Assembly (NCBI GenBank): GCA_004554385.1
Contig: SFMO01000085.1
Coordinates: 1-8,185 of the forward strand
Direction of reading: 5' to 3'
Origin: Ruminococcus flavefaciens
GTDB taxonomy: Bacteria > Bacillota > Clostridia > Oscillospirales > Ruminococcaceae
DNA length: 8,185 bases
In this document: positions 1-6,034 of the stretch, in pieces
How positions within the stretch are numbered: position 1 is the first letter of the stretch
Layout: each line of letters opens with the position of its first letter
Translations under genes and position numbers: made by a program
The notes under the pieces: generated by a model
The model's database searches: none
Told to the model about the DNA's origin: nothing
The model's input: only the letters and a program-made list of their open reading frames with translations

Positions 1-59
1 TCAACAACCTTGATCTTGAATTCAGGTGTATATCTCTTGTTTGGTTTTCCTTTTGGCAT
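1..59 (-). CDS. IS transposase (OrfA-like), N-terminal fragment cut by the window edge
   Basis: ATG at 59-57 opens a frame that runs to the window edge and encodes about 19 residues beginning MPKGKPNKRYTPEFK. The basic start followed by RYTPEFK matches the beginning of IS3-family OrfA proteins, which bind the IS ends through a helix-turn-helix domain. The Shine-Dalgarno sequence AAAGGGG at 74-68 lies eight bases before the ATG. Only the very start is visible, so whether the element has two overlapping frames or one fused transposase cannot be told. It is identical to the copy at the right end. Confidence 0.7.
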   Translation of the reverse strand, partial: MPKGKPNKRYTPEFKIKVV

Positions 60-66
60 AAAAATG

Positions 67-130
67 TCCCCTTTCGTTAGACTTCATTTTGGTATATTTC
101 TATTATACCACATTGTCTAACAAAAGGGGA
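67..130 (-). promoter_or_regulatory. IS promoter inside a fold-back hairpin that covers the transposase ribosome site (left copy)
   Basis: On the minus strand an extended -10 (TGG then TATAAT, -10 at 107-102) lies between the arms of a 16-bp inverted repeat (130-115 and 82-67). The distal arm contains the Shine-Dalgarno AAAGGGG (74-68). No convincing -35 is present. Transcripts starting near 95 would lack the proximal arm and leave the ribosome site free. Readthrough transcripts from nadE would contain both arms and could mask it. The pairing is visible in the sequence; its effect is inferred. Confidence 0.6.
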
Positions 131-150
131 GCATTTCACTTACAGTGATA

Positions 151-900
151 TTATTTATTCTGTTCGTATTTCGGCATAAGCTGGAGCTTATGGAGATTAG
201 CTCTGTGAAGACGGTCTATTTTTTCCTTTATTTCCGGAACAGAGCTGAGGTCGTCCTCGCCGCGGATATATCTGTCCAGCATAGCGTAAGTAAATCCTAA
301 ATTCTCCTCGTCGGTCTTGCCGCAGAGTCCGTCGATAGGCACCTTGTGTACAAGTTCATCGGGAAGTCCGAGGAGAGTGCCGACCTGTAAGACCTCGGTG
401 ACGGTGAGGTCTGAAAGGGGAGAGAAGTCACCTGCTGCATCGCCGAATTTAGTGGAATAGCCCACCCAGTCCTCTGAGAGATTGCAGGTATTTACGACTC
501 TGCCGTTGTGGCAGGCTGCAACTGCATAAAGAGTTGTCATTCTTATACGTGCAGGAGTATTGACAATAGCCTGATTTGATGGCTCAACGTGTTTTTTGAG
601 TTCGTTCATAAAAGCAGACACTGTGTCGCCGATGTTTATGGTATAGCTCTTTATTCCGAGAGTATCCACCAGAAGGCGGCTATAGGCTATGTCAGCCTGT
701 TCGCCCTGTGGCATGAGAACACCGATAACTCTGTCCTTGCCGAGAGCCTTTGCGCATACTGCGGCAGCAACGGAGCTGTCCTTGCCTCCTGAAATGCCGA
801 TAACAGCGTTAGTCTGCGGTGTTGCGGTCTTTTCAAAGAGGTCACGCACCCACTCCACTACTTCCTTTGTGACTTTTTCAGCATTGAAACTGTAACTCAT
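151..900 (-). CDS. nadE: NH3-dependent NAD+ synthetase
   Basis: NadE makes NAD+ from nicotinate adenine dinucleotide, ATP and ammonia, the last step of NAD synthesis, in the cytoplasm. The 249-residue protein has the N-type ATP-pyrophosphatase P-loop SGGKDSS at residues 37-43, NTPARIRM at 114-121, the family stretch NLSEDWVGYSTKFGD at 140-154 followed by the conserved GDFSPL, and KTDEENLGFTY at 195-205. It has no N-terminal glutaminase (CN-hydrolase) domain, so it should use free ammonia; its length fits the short, ammonia-dependent class. The ATG at 900 is preceded by AGGAGAGG (914-907). It lies 16 bases after the pncA stop and is probably the last gene of a thrH-pncA-nadE operon. An IS begins 12 bases past its stop, so its original terminator may have been split. 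Confidence 0.95.
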   Translation of the reverse strand: MSYSFNAEKVTKEVVEWVRDLFEKTATPQTNAVIGISGGKDSSVAAAVCAKALGKDRVIGVLMPQGEQADIAYSRLLVDTLGIKSYTINIGDTVSAFMNELKKHVEPSNQAIVNTPARIRMTTLYAVAACHNGRVVNTCNLSEDWVGYSTKFGDAAGDFSPLSDLTVTEVLQVGTLLGLPDELVHKVPIDGLCGKTDEENLGFTYAMLDRYIRGEDDLSSVPEIKEKIDRLHRANLHKLQLMPKYEQNK

Positions 901-916
901 ATATATCCTCTCCTAA

Positions 917-1444
917 CTATTCGACTATCATCTGAACAGCCTTCATGGCTTTCAGAGCGTTTTCGTGGCTTTCGGGAGTAACACCAGCACAGCAGTCTGA
1001 GATGACCTTGACGGGTATTTCAGGGTATGCCGCCTTGATTATCATAGCGTTGGAAATAACGCAGATATCGGTGCAGACGCCGATGAACTGAAACTCATCT
1101 ATATCCTTGCCGCTGCCGATGATCTCAGGTAAATTAACAGCGCCGAAGGTCGGCTTTTCAACAATGGTGCAGTCTTTGCCGAGAGAATTTTCTACTTCGG
1201 GGACAAGCTTCCAGCCCTCGGTACCGCGGATACAGTGCGGAACGGGAAGATTCTTGCCCTCCTGAGTATCCATATAGTTTTCTGTATGAGTATCAAGGGT
1301 AGCGATGATCCGTCCATCCTTTTCCTTGCTGCGGAACTCGTTTATCTTCTTAACGACACTTGCAGTAACAGCGGCAGTCTGAGGATTGCCGAGAACACCT
1401 GTAGTGAAGTCATTCTGCATATCTATGACGATAAGCACCTTCAT
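917..1444 (-). CDS. pncA: Nicotinamidase (isochorismatase-fold cysteine hydrolase)
   Basis: Nicotinamidase converts nicotinamide to nicotinate and ammonia in the cytoplasm, feeding NAD salvage. The 175-residue protein shows the Asp-Lys-Cys triad of the cysteine hydrolase fold: D8 in VIDMQNDF, K97 in VEKPTFGA and C128 in GVCTDICV. The metal site reads D51 and H53 (LDTH), E62 (TQEG) and H70 (PHC). The pattern LDTH-ENY-TQEG-LPV-HC is that of the streptococcal/clostridial type, which uses a glutamate ligand, and this points to nicotinamidase rather than isochorismatase. The ATG at 1444 is chosen because AAAGGAGG (1460-1453) lies eight bases upstream. An ATG seven codons earlier (1465) would place that ribosome site inside the gene. 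It follows thrH after 48 bases and precedes nadE by 16. Confidence 0.92.
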   Translation of the reverse strand: MKVLIVIDMQNDFTTGVLGNPQTAAVTASVVKKINEFRSKEKDGRIIATLDTHTENYMDTQEGKNLPVPHCIRGTEGWKLVPEVENSLGKDCTIVEKPTFGAVNLPEIIGSGKDIDEFQFIGVCTDICVISNAMIIKAAYPEIPVKVISDCCAGVTPESHENALKAMKAVQMIVE

Positions 1445-1492
1445 ATGCTGAGCCTCCTTTGGCATTGAGAATATGTTATAAATGAAATGTTA

Positions 1493-2095
1493 TCAGACCA
1501 TTGCCTTCTTGATAGCTGCAAGAAGCTCATCGTAGGTCTCAAAAGCGGGAAGTTCAGGGTGATCCTTTTTGATCTGCTCTGTGCTTCTGAAAAGGAAGCC
1601 TGCCTTGCTTGCCTCGATCATGCCGAGATCGTTGTAGCTGTCTCCGCTTGCAATAGTGTCGTAACCAATTGACTGAAGAGCCTTTACTGTAGTGAGCTTA
1701 GACTTCTCGCAGCGCATCTTGAAGCCTGTTATCTCGCCGTTGTCAGCTACCTCCAGTGAGTTGCAGAAAATGGTAGGCCAGCCAAGCTTCTTCATAAGAG
1801 GAGCTGCGAACTGTGTGAATGTATCGCTGATGATAATTACCTGACCAAGCTCGCGGAGAGCATCGAGGAACTCCTTAGCGCCATCCATAGGTTCGATCTT
1901 AGCAATAGTGTCCTGTATTTCCTTGAGACCGAGACCATGCTCCTTGAGAACACCGAGACGCCAGTTCATGAGCTTATCGTAATCAGGCTCGTCACGGGTA
2001 GTCTTTTTGAGCTCAGGGATACCGCTTGCTTCAGCGAAAGCGATCCAGATCTCAGGTACGAGAACTCCTTCAAGGTCGAGACAGGTTATATACAT
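1493..2095 (-). CDS. thrH: ThrH-type phosphoserine phosphatase / homoserine phosphotransferase
   Basis: ThrH is a cytoplasmic HAD-superfamily enzyme that removes phosphate from phosphoserine and, in Pseudomonas, can pass it to homoserine, linking serine and threonine synthesis. The 200-residue protein begins MYITCLDLEGVLVPEIWIAF, nearly the same as the known ThrH start. HAD motif I is D7-L-E9-G, with Glu in place of the usual second Asp, a ThrH hallmark. Motif II is S90-D-T and motif IV is GDSYND at 151-156. The ATG at 2095 has GGAGG (2108-2104) eight bases upstream; an in-frame TTG at 2110 overlaps that site and is rejected. It is the first gene after a strong promoter (2128-2156) and is followed by pncA and nadE. 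Why a serine-pathway phosphatase heads a NAD-salvage operon is unclear, so its real substrate here is open. Confidence 0.9.
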   Translation of the reverse strand: MYITCLDLEGVLVPEIWIAFAEASGIPELKKTTRDEPDYDKLMNWRLGVLKEHGLGLKEIQDTIAKIEPMDGAKEFLDALRELGQVIIISDTFTQFAAPLMKKLGWPTIFCNSLEVADNGEITGFKMRCEKSKLTTVKALQSIGYDTIASGDSYNDLGMIEASKAGFLFRSTEQIKKDHPELPAFETYDELLAAIKKAMV

Positions 2096-2127
2096 AATTA
2101 ATTCCTCCAATAAATAAATATACTATC

Positions 2128-2156
2128 ATTATACTACTTTTTCTCTTGTTTGTAAA
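2128..2156 (-). promoter_or_regulatory. Sigma-A promoter of the thrH-pncA-nadE operon
   Basis: On the minus strand TTTACA (2156-2151) is followed after exactly 17 bases by TATAAT (2133-2128). Transcription should start near 2121, giving a leader of about 26 bases that holds the GGAGG ribosome site of thrH. No operator or riboswitch is visible in so short a leader. Confidence 0.85.
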
Positions 2157-2171
2157 GTACTGTGTTATGAC

Positions 2172-2204
2172 AAATAAAAAGCCGCGGCTAAGAGCTGCGG
2201 CTTT
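2172..2204 (-). terminator. Rho-independent terminator of the small membrane-protein gene
   Basis: A 12-bp stem (AAAGCCGCAGCT with AGCCGCGGCTTT in the minus-strand transcript, 2204-2178, one mismatch) closes on a 3-base loop and is followed by TTTTTATTTG. It lies 13 bases past the stop at 2217 and just before the thrH promoter, so it separates the two minus-strand units. Confidence 0.88.
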
Positions 2205-2216
2205 AAGAGAAATAAC

Positions 2217-2690
2217 TTATTTTACTGCGGTAAATGCTGCAACACCGCAAAGTGTAGCAACAGTTATGATGGCTGCTGCGAGAACAACACCGCAGGCAAC
2301 TGCGACAATACTCTTCTTGAAATCAATTTCAAGGAAGCTTGCTGCAAGAGTGCCTGTCCATGCGCCGGTACCGGGGAGCGGAATGCCAACAAAGAGGAGA
2401 AGTGCCCAGAACATACCCTTTCCTGCCTTAGCCTTGAGCTTTTCGCCGCCGCTGTGTCCTTTTTTAAGGCACCATGTAAAGAACTTACCGATAACGGGCT
2501 TGTCGGCGCCCCATTCAAGGACTTTCCTTGCAAAGAGGTAAATAAACGGTACAGGTATCATATTGCCGATCATACAGATGATAACAGCGTGATACCATTT
2601 CACTCCCATGCTTACGCCAACAGGGATACCGCCTCTCAGCTCAAAAATAGGCACCATTGATAACAGAAACGTAAAAATATATTTTTTCAT
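2217..2690 (-). CDS. Small multidrug-export-like membrane protein (Sm_multidrug_ex / COG2426 family)
   Basis: This 157-residue integral membrane protein belongs to the family labelled small multi-drug export protein (PF06695), related to the DedA/VTT-type transporters; the drug-export label is weakly supported and the substrate is unknown. Visible marks are ELRGGIPVG at 17-25 and the Gly/Pro-rich segment GIPLPGTGAWTG at 102-113, probably a re-entrant loop. Hydrophobic stretches lie near 33-55, 95-120 and 127-150, with a basic loop (KKGHSGGEKLKAKAGK) between them. ATG 2690 is preferred: GAGAG (2702-2698) lies seven bases upstream, whereas ATG 2708 would leave a leader of only about 12 bases with no ribosome site. 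It has its own promoter and terminator, so it is a single-gene unit. Confidence 0.8.
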   Translation of the reverse strand: MKKYIFTFLLSMVPIFELRGGIPVGVSMGVKWYHAVIICMIGNMIPVPFIYLFARKVLEWGADKPVIGKFFTWCLKKGHSGGEKLKAKAGKGMFWALLLFVGIPLPGTGAWTGTLAASFLEIDFKKSIVAVACGVVLAAAIITVATLCGVAAFTAVK

Positions 2691-2726
2691 AGCTAAACTC
2701 TCTTTCATAAAAAATCACAACAACTT

Positions 2727-2755
2727 ATTATCTCATATTATTCGGAAATAGTCAA
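2727..2755 (-). promoter_or_regulatory. Extended -10 sigma-A promoter of the small membrane-protein gene
   Basis: On the minus strand TTGACT (2755-2750), a 17-base spacer and GATAAT (2732-2727) form a strong promoter, helped by TGA just before the -10 (extended -10). A run rich in A lies upstream (2791-2756), like an UP element. The expected start near 2720 supports translation from 2690 rather than 2708. Confidence 0.82.
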
Positions 2756-2791
2756 GCTTTTTCTGAATTTTTTTATTTTTTCTGCGGACAG

Positions 2792-2820
2792 TTGACGAAA
2801 TCCCCCCTATAGTATATAAT
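2792..2820 (+). promoter_or_regulatory. Sigma-A promoter of the first PBP gene
   Basis: TTGACG (2792-2797), 17 bases and TATAAT (2815-2820) form a near-consensus promoter; the spacer holds a run of six C. Transcription should start near 2827, 35 bases before the chosen ATG. It is divergent to the membrane-protein promoter, with 36 bases between the two -35 boxes. Confidence 0.85.
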
Positions 2821-2861
2821 ATTATTGTTTGAAAATTTATGGTAACAAAGGACAGTGTAAT

Positions 2862-4319
2862 ATGAAAATTAGAAAAATAACGGCTCTTGCCGCTTCATTT
2901 GCAATGCTTGCAGGAGCTGCTTCCTGCTCGTCGAAATCCGTGGGAAAGATAGAAGGGGCAGACGGTCCTGCCGAAACTGCCGTTACAACCGACGAGGCGA
3001 CTACCGTACCTCAGACTACGACTGCCGCTCCCGCTGAAAAGACTACTGAACCGCAGAGCGCTGGTGCAAAGGGCAATATCTATGATGCGAAGGGAAATCT
3101 TCTGGTCTCAACTGCCGAGGACGGCAAACGCAGAGTTTTTGCGGATAAATACGCTGTATCCTTTGCAAATATACTCACAACCATGTCCGAGGGCTATGAT
3201 ACTGCCTTTGAGGATATACTCACGAAGACCGCACCAAACGGTTCTCCGCAGGGAATAAAGCTTACTCTTGACGGTGATGTGCAGAACGAGATATACAGCT
3301 ACATGGAAAATAACAATATTGTCGGCGCAGCAGTAGTACTGCGCACAGACGGCTCGATCATGGCACAGGTAAGCTATCCTTCCTATGATCCTAACGCTGT
3401 TGCAGACCAGAAATACGACGAGGACCTTGCCTGGGGCGATGTGGGAAACAAGGCTTTCAGCAACTATGAGCCCGGCTCATGCTTCAAGATAATGTCAGAG
3501 GTCATTGCCGATAAGCACGGCGTATACTCCGTTCACGACGACGGAACATGGGATTTCGGTACAGACCACCCGATCGTTAACTGGGACCATGAGACGAACA
3601 AGGCGAGCTATCCCATGGAACGATCACTGGGATCTGCGTTTATCAATTCCAGTAATATCTTCTTTGCAAAGGCATTTGACTATATCGGTGAGGATGACGT
3701 TATCAGCGACCTCAAGACCATTTTCCACTTCGGAGCAGATGATTCCGACGATATAAAGTGTGATTTCGGCGTACTCAGCAATAATATCGAAATAGAGGAC
3801 GTGGACGACCTTCGCAGAAGCGCCTTCGGTCAGTCAAAGGTGCTGACCTGTCCCATATTCCTTTCGGCTCTTGGCAGAGAGGCTGTATTCGGTGATATGG
3901 TAACGCCCTTTGTGCTGAAGGATATAGTTGATAATTCTGACCCGAACAGCAGGATAGGTGAAGGATCAAAGGCATATGACGTTATAGCTTCCATACCTGC
4001 GGAATGCCGTGATAACCTTCTCAGCGGAATGAGCGGAGTCGGCTCGGATATAGGCGTATACGTTCCTGCAGGCTACAGCTTTTACGCAAAGACAGGTACG
4101 GCAGAGGGCTGGCGCGGAGATTACCTCTATATTACAGGCTGTGCAAAGAACAACAGCGACAGCGGCTCGCAGATTTTTGACACCTATGACAGCTACGGCG
4201 AAACAGGCTCATACGTGGTCGTAATGGAGATACAGAACCCACAGGATCACGGCTTTGAGTTTGCTTCTCAGTCTGCAGGTCTCTACAGCGGCATAATCAA
4301 TATAGTTGTTGGAAAATAA
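2862..4319 (+). CDS. Lipoprotein-like class B penicillin-binding transpeptidase, PbpA-like (first paralog)
   Basis: The 485-residue protein is a D,D-transpeptidase predicted to cross-link peptidoglycan at the outer face of the membrane. It starts with a signal peptide ending in MLAGAASC (Cys22), a lipobox-like site, then a Thr/Pro/Ala-rich linker at about 36-69. GNIYD at 71-75 resembles the RGxIxD start of PbpA/FtsI ectodomains. The catalytic triad is complete: S206-CF-K209, S263-S-N265 and K410-TGT. There is no large dimerisation or PASTA domain, so the size and layout fit short PbpA-type enzymes. ATG 2862 is chosen because AAAGGA lies just upstream; a TTG at 2829 would sit at the transcription start. 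Its neighbour at 4492 is a close paralog. An alternative is a sensor or beta-lactam-binding decoy, but the intact motifs favour a working enzyme. Confidence 0.88.
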   Translation: MKIRKITALAASFAMLAGAASCSSKSVGKIEGADGPAETAVTTDEATTVPQTTTAAPAEKTTEPQSAGAKGNIYDAKGNLLVSTAEDGKRRVFADKYAVSFANILTTMSEGYDTAFEDILTKTAPNGSPQGIKLTLDGDVQNEIYSYMENNNIVGAAVVLRTDGSIMAQVSYPSYDPNAVADQKYDEDLAWGDVGNKAFSNYEPGSCFKIMSEVIADKHGVYSVHDDGTWDFGTDHPIVNWDHETNKASYPMERSLGSAFINSSNIFFAKAFDYIGEDDVISDLKTIFHFGADDSDDIKCDFGVLSNNIEIEDVDDLRRSAFGQSKVLTCPIFLSALGREAVFGDMVTPFVLKDIVDNSDPNSRIGEGSKAYDVIASIPAECRDNLLSGMSGVGSDIGVYVPAGYSFYAKTGTAEGWRGDYLYITGCAKNNSDSGSQIFDTYDSYGETGSYVVVMEIQNPQDHGFEFASQSAGLYSGIINIVVGK

Positions 4320-4337
4320 TTGTGCATTTTATTTAAG

Positions 4338-4374
4338 AATTTCTCTTTTGTGTATGCAAAAGAGAAATTTTTTT
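4338..4374 (+). terminator. Rho-independent terminator of the first PBP gene
   Basis: A perfect 13-bp stem, AATTTCTCTTTTG (4338-4350) with CAAAAGAGAAATT (4357-4369), closes on a 6-base loop and runs into seven T. The stem is poor in GC but long. It lies 18 bases past the stop and before the separate promoter of the second PBP gene, so the paralogs can be transcribed independently. Confidence 0.82.
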
Positions 4375-4392
4375 AATATTTTTTAAAACGTA

Positions 4393-4421
4393 TTGACGAA
4401 TTATGGAAATAAATGTATAAT
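4393..4421 (+). promoter_or_regulatory. Sigma-A promoter of the second PBP gene
   Basis: TTGACG (4393-4398), a 17-base spacer and TATAAT (4416-4421) have the same hexamers and spacing as the promoter of the first paralog, although the spacers differ. Transcription should begin near 4428, leaving a leader of about 64 bases. The leader holds a small hairpin (ACCGC 4440-4444 with GCGGT 4450-4454) of unknown meaning. Confidence 0.83.
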
Positions 4422-4491
4422 AATAGTAGACTTTCCAATACCGCTGTCTGCGGTGTTCAACAGCATATATTTATTAGGACGGTAATCAGTA

Positions 4492-5961
4492 ATGATAATC
4501 AGGGGAAAAAGACTTTTGCCGCTGCTCACAGCAGCTGCTGCGGCGCTGTCGTTTCCGTCCTGTTCAGCAGAAGTAGGACAGTTTGAGGTCCGCAATGATA
4601 CAAGCTCCCGCTCAGCAAGGCAAGAAACTACAGAAGAACAAGCTGCTACAGAAGAAACAACTGTAACTACTACTACAGAAATGGTATACAGGGGGAATAT
4701 CTACGATACCAATAATACCCTTCTGACCTATGGTACCTACGCAAACGGCAATCAGGACCAGAGGCTTTACGGAGAGGGCTTCGGCTATTCCTTCGGAAAT
4801 ATCATAAGTGAGACCTCGGCAGGTCTCGATTCTGCACTGAGCGATCTGCTTCGTACTAAAAATCCAACCCCTGTAAATGACAATAATAATGTTGGCGAGT
4901 CGGTAAGACTTACCATTGACGCAGATAAACAGACCGCACTCTGCACGTACATGGCAAATATGGGTATTGCAGGCTCAATAGTTGTTCTTAGGACAGACGG
5001 CTCAATTATGGCAGAGACTTCATATCCCACATATGATCCCGAGCTGTATGATTCGGATCCTGAATACAGCGGTTCCCTCTACAGCGGAACAATTGCCAAC
5101 AAGGCATTTCAGAATGCCTCACCGGGCTCATGCTTTAAGATAATGTCAGAGGTAATTGCCGACAAGAATGGCATAACAACGGTCTATGACGACGGCGAGT
5201 GGTTTGACAGCGGTGCTACCATAGTGAACTGGGATCACGATACGGGAATATATCCTATCCCCGAAAGGACACTCAGCTCAGCCTTTGTCAGCTCAAGCAA
5301 TATTTTCTTTGCTAAGGTGTTTGACCAGCTGGGCACAGAAAAGGTTCTTGAGGAGCTGAACGGTCTGTTCCACTTCTGCGATCCTATCGAATGTGATTTC
5401 GGCACTATCGAAAATAATATCGAGATATACTGCCTTGATGATCTGCGCAGAAGCGCCTTCGGTCAGTCATATGTAAAGACCTGCCCCATATATCTGGCGG
5501 CTCTCGGAAGAGAAGCGGTTTTCGGCGATATGGTAAAGCCCTTTGTGGTACAGCAGGTAGTTGATACAAATGATCCGGGCAGGGAGTGTGCAAAAGGAAG
5601 CACCCCCTATGAGGTCATCGCAAGCATTCCCGTGGACTACAGACAGAATCTTCTCGACGGTATGAGAGGTGTTGCCAATAATCTGGGTATCTATGTTCCC
5701 GAAAATTATGAGTTCTTCGCAAAGACAGGAACTGCCGAGACAGGAGCAGGAGATTTCCTGTACATCACAGGCTGCCTCAGGAACGTGGCGGACAGGTCGG
5801 CTGAAAAGCCTGTATATACTGACTACAGCGGATACTCTCAGGACGGCTCTTACATAATCGTTATGCAGGTACAGAATCCTGCGGATTTCGGTTTCAATTT
5901 TGCAAGCGAAACGGGTATGCTGTATCAGGGCGTTATAGATATTGTTTTATCGGAATATTGA
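4492..5961 (+). CDS. Lipoprotein-like class B penicillin-binding transpeptidase, PbpA-like (second paralog)
   Basis: This 489-residue protein is a tandem paralog of the preceding gene. Shared blocks include PGSCFKIMSEVIADK, DDLRRSAFGQS, ALGREAVFGDMV and AKTGTAE. The N-terminus is basic then hydrophobic and ends in LSFPSC (Cys24), a poor match to the lipobox at -3 but in the same place as Cys22 of the paralog. A Thr/Glu-rich linker (about 42-63) leads to RGNIYD at 67-72. Catalytic motifs are S213-CF-K216, S268-S-N270 and K411-TGT, all intact. The ATG at 4492 has TTAGGAC upstream with a longish gap of about 11 bases, so translation may be moderate. It has its own promoter and terminator. The predicted role is transpeptidation at the outer membrane face; different linkers and termini suggest the two copies have diverged in placement or partner. 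Confidence 0.88.
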   Translation: MIIRGKRLLPLLTAAAAALSFPSCSAEVGQFEVRNDTSSRSARQETTEEQAATEETTVTTTTEMVYRGNIYDTNNTLLTYGTYANGNQDQRLYGEGFGYSFGNIISETSAGLDSALSDLLRTKNPTPVNDNNNVGESVRLTIDADKQTALCTYMANMGIAGSIVVLRTDGSIMAETSYPTYDPELYDSDPEYSGSLYSGTIANKAFQNASPGSCFKIMSEVIADKNGITTVYDDGEWFDSGATIVNWDHDTGIYPIPERTLSSAFVSSSNIFFAKVFDQLGTEKVLEELNGLFHFCDPIECDFGTIENNIEIYCLDDLRRSAFGQSYVKTCPIYLAALGREAVFGDMVKPFVVQQVVDTNDPGRECAKGSTPYEVIASIPVDYRQNLLDGMRGVANNLGIYVPENYEFFAKTGTAETGAGDFLYITGCLRNVADRSAEKPVYTDYSGYSQDGSYIIVMQVQNPADFGFNFASETGMLYQGVIDIVLSEY

Positions 5962-5971
5962 CATGAAAGGA

Positions 5972-6006
5972 AAGCCATAGCATGAAAATGCTATGGCTTC
6001 TTTGTT
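5972..6006 (+). terminator. Strong hairpin terminator after the second PBP gene, in the leader of the phosphoesterase gene
   Basis: A perfect 12-bp stem, AAGCCATAGCAT (5972-5983) with ATGCTATGGCTT (5988-5999), closes on a GAAA tetraloop and is followed by CTTTGTT. It begins 10 bases after the PBP stop and ends about 29 bases before the start codon of the next gene, with no clear promoter in between. It may act as a partial terminator that lowers expression of the phosphoesterase gene. Confidence 0.85.
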
Positions 6007-6019
6007 AAATAAACAGAAC

Positions 6020-6025
6020 AGGAGG
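6020..6025 (+). promoter_or_regulatory. AGGAGG ribosome site that decides the phosphoesterase start
   Basis: AGGAGG is followed after nine bases by GTG at 6035. This favours the GTG over the in-frame ATG at 5993, which lies inside the terminator stem and would add 14 residues that push the positive residues of the signal peptide away from the N-terminus. Confidence 0.85.
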
Positions 6026-6034
6026 ATACAGAGC

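Larger units (their letters stand above)
1..138 (-). mobile_element. 5' end of an IS3-family-like insertion sequence, left copy (partial)
   Basis: This is the reverse complement of the right window end. Read on the minus strand it begins with the IS-like terminal TG at 138-137, then TGAAATGCTCCCC, an extended -10 promoter, a Shine-Dalgarno site and the transposase start. The rest of the element lies outside the window. Assignment to the IS3/IS150 type rests on the TG tip and on the RYTPEFK stretch early in the transposase, which is typical of OrfA-type helix-turn-helix domains (PF01527). The exact tip is uncertain by two bases because both copies happen to share AG just outside TG. The element sits 12 bases beyond the nadE stop and runs in the same direction as nadE. 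Confidence 0.75.
1..140. repeat. Left arm of a 140-bp perfect terminal inverted repeat
   Basis: Bases 1-140 are the exact reverse complement of 8045-8184, checked base by base with no mismatch. The repeat consists of the IS 5' end plus two bases that match by chance or form part of the tip. Both copies end at the window edge, so their true length is unknown. Confidence 0.97.

Noticed and set aside
2146..2541. 131-codon plus-strand frame opposite the small membrane-protein gene
   Set aside because: It starts within the thrH promoter region and crosses the terminator hairpin, has no ribosome site, and is antisense to a gene with recognisable family motifs.
2829..2861. TTG start 11 codons upstream for the first PBP
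   Set aside because: It falls at the predicted transcription start, leaving no leader; ATG 2862 has AAAGGA upstream and begins the signal peptide.
4440..4464. Possible leader regulator of the second PBP gene (ACCGC/GCGGT hairpin with an alternative GCTGT/ACAGC pairing)
   Set aside because: The stems are only 5 bp and match no known riboswitch or attenuator; this is weak evidence in a 64-base leader.
4620..4682. Short repeats of CTACAGAAGAA in the second PBP gene
   Set aside because: They encode the low-complexity Thr/Glu linker and are explained by its composition; the copies are imperfect and do not form a CRISPR or regulatory array.
5993..6034. ATG start 14 codons upstream for the phosphoesterase
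   Set aside because: It lies in the terminator stem and lacks a ribosome site, whereas GTG 6035 has AGGAGG nine bases away and gives a normal signal peptide.
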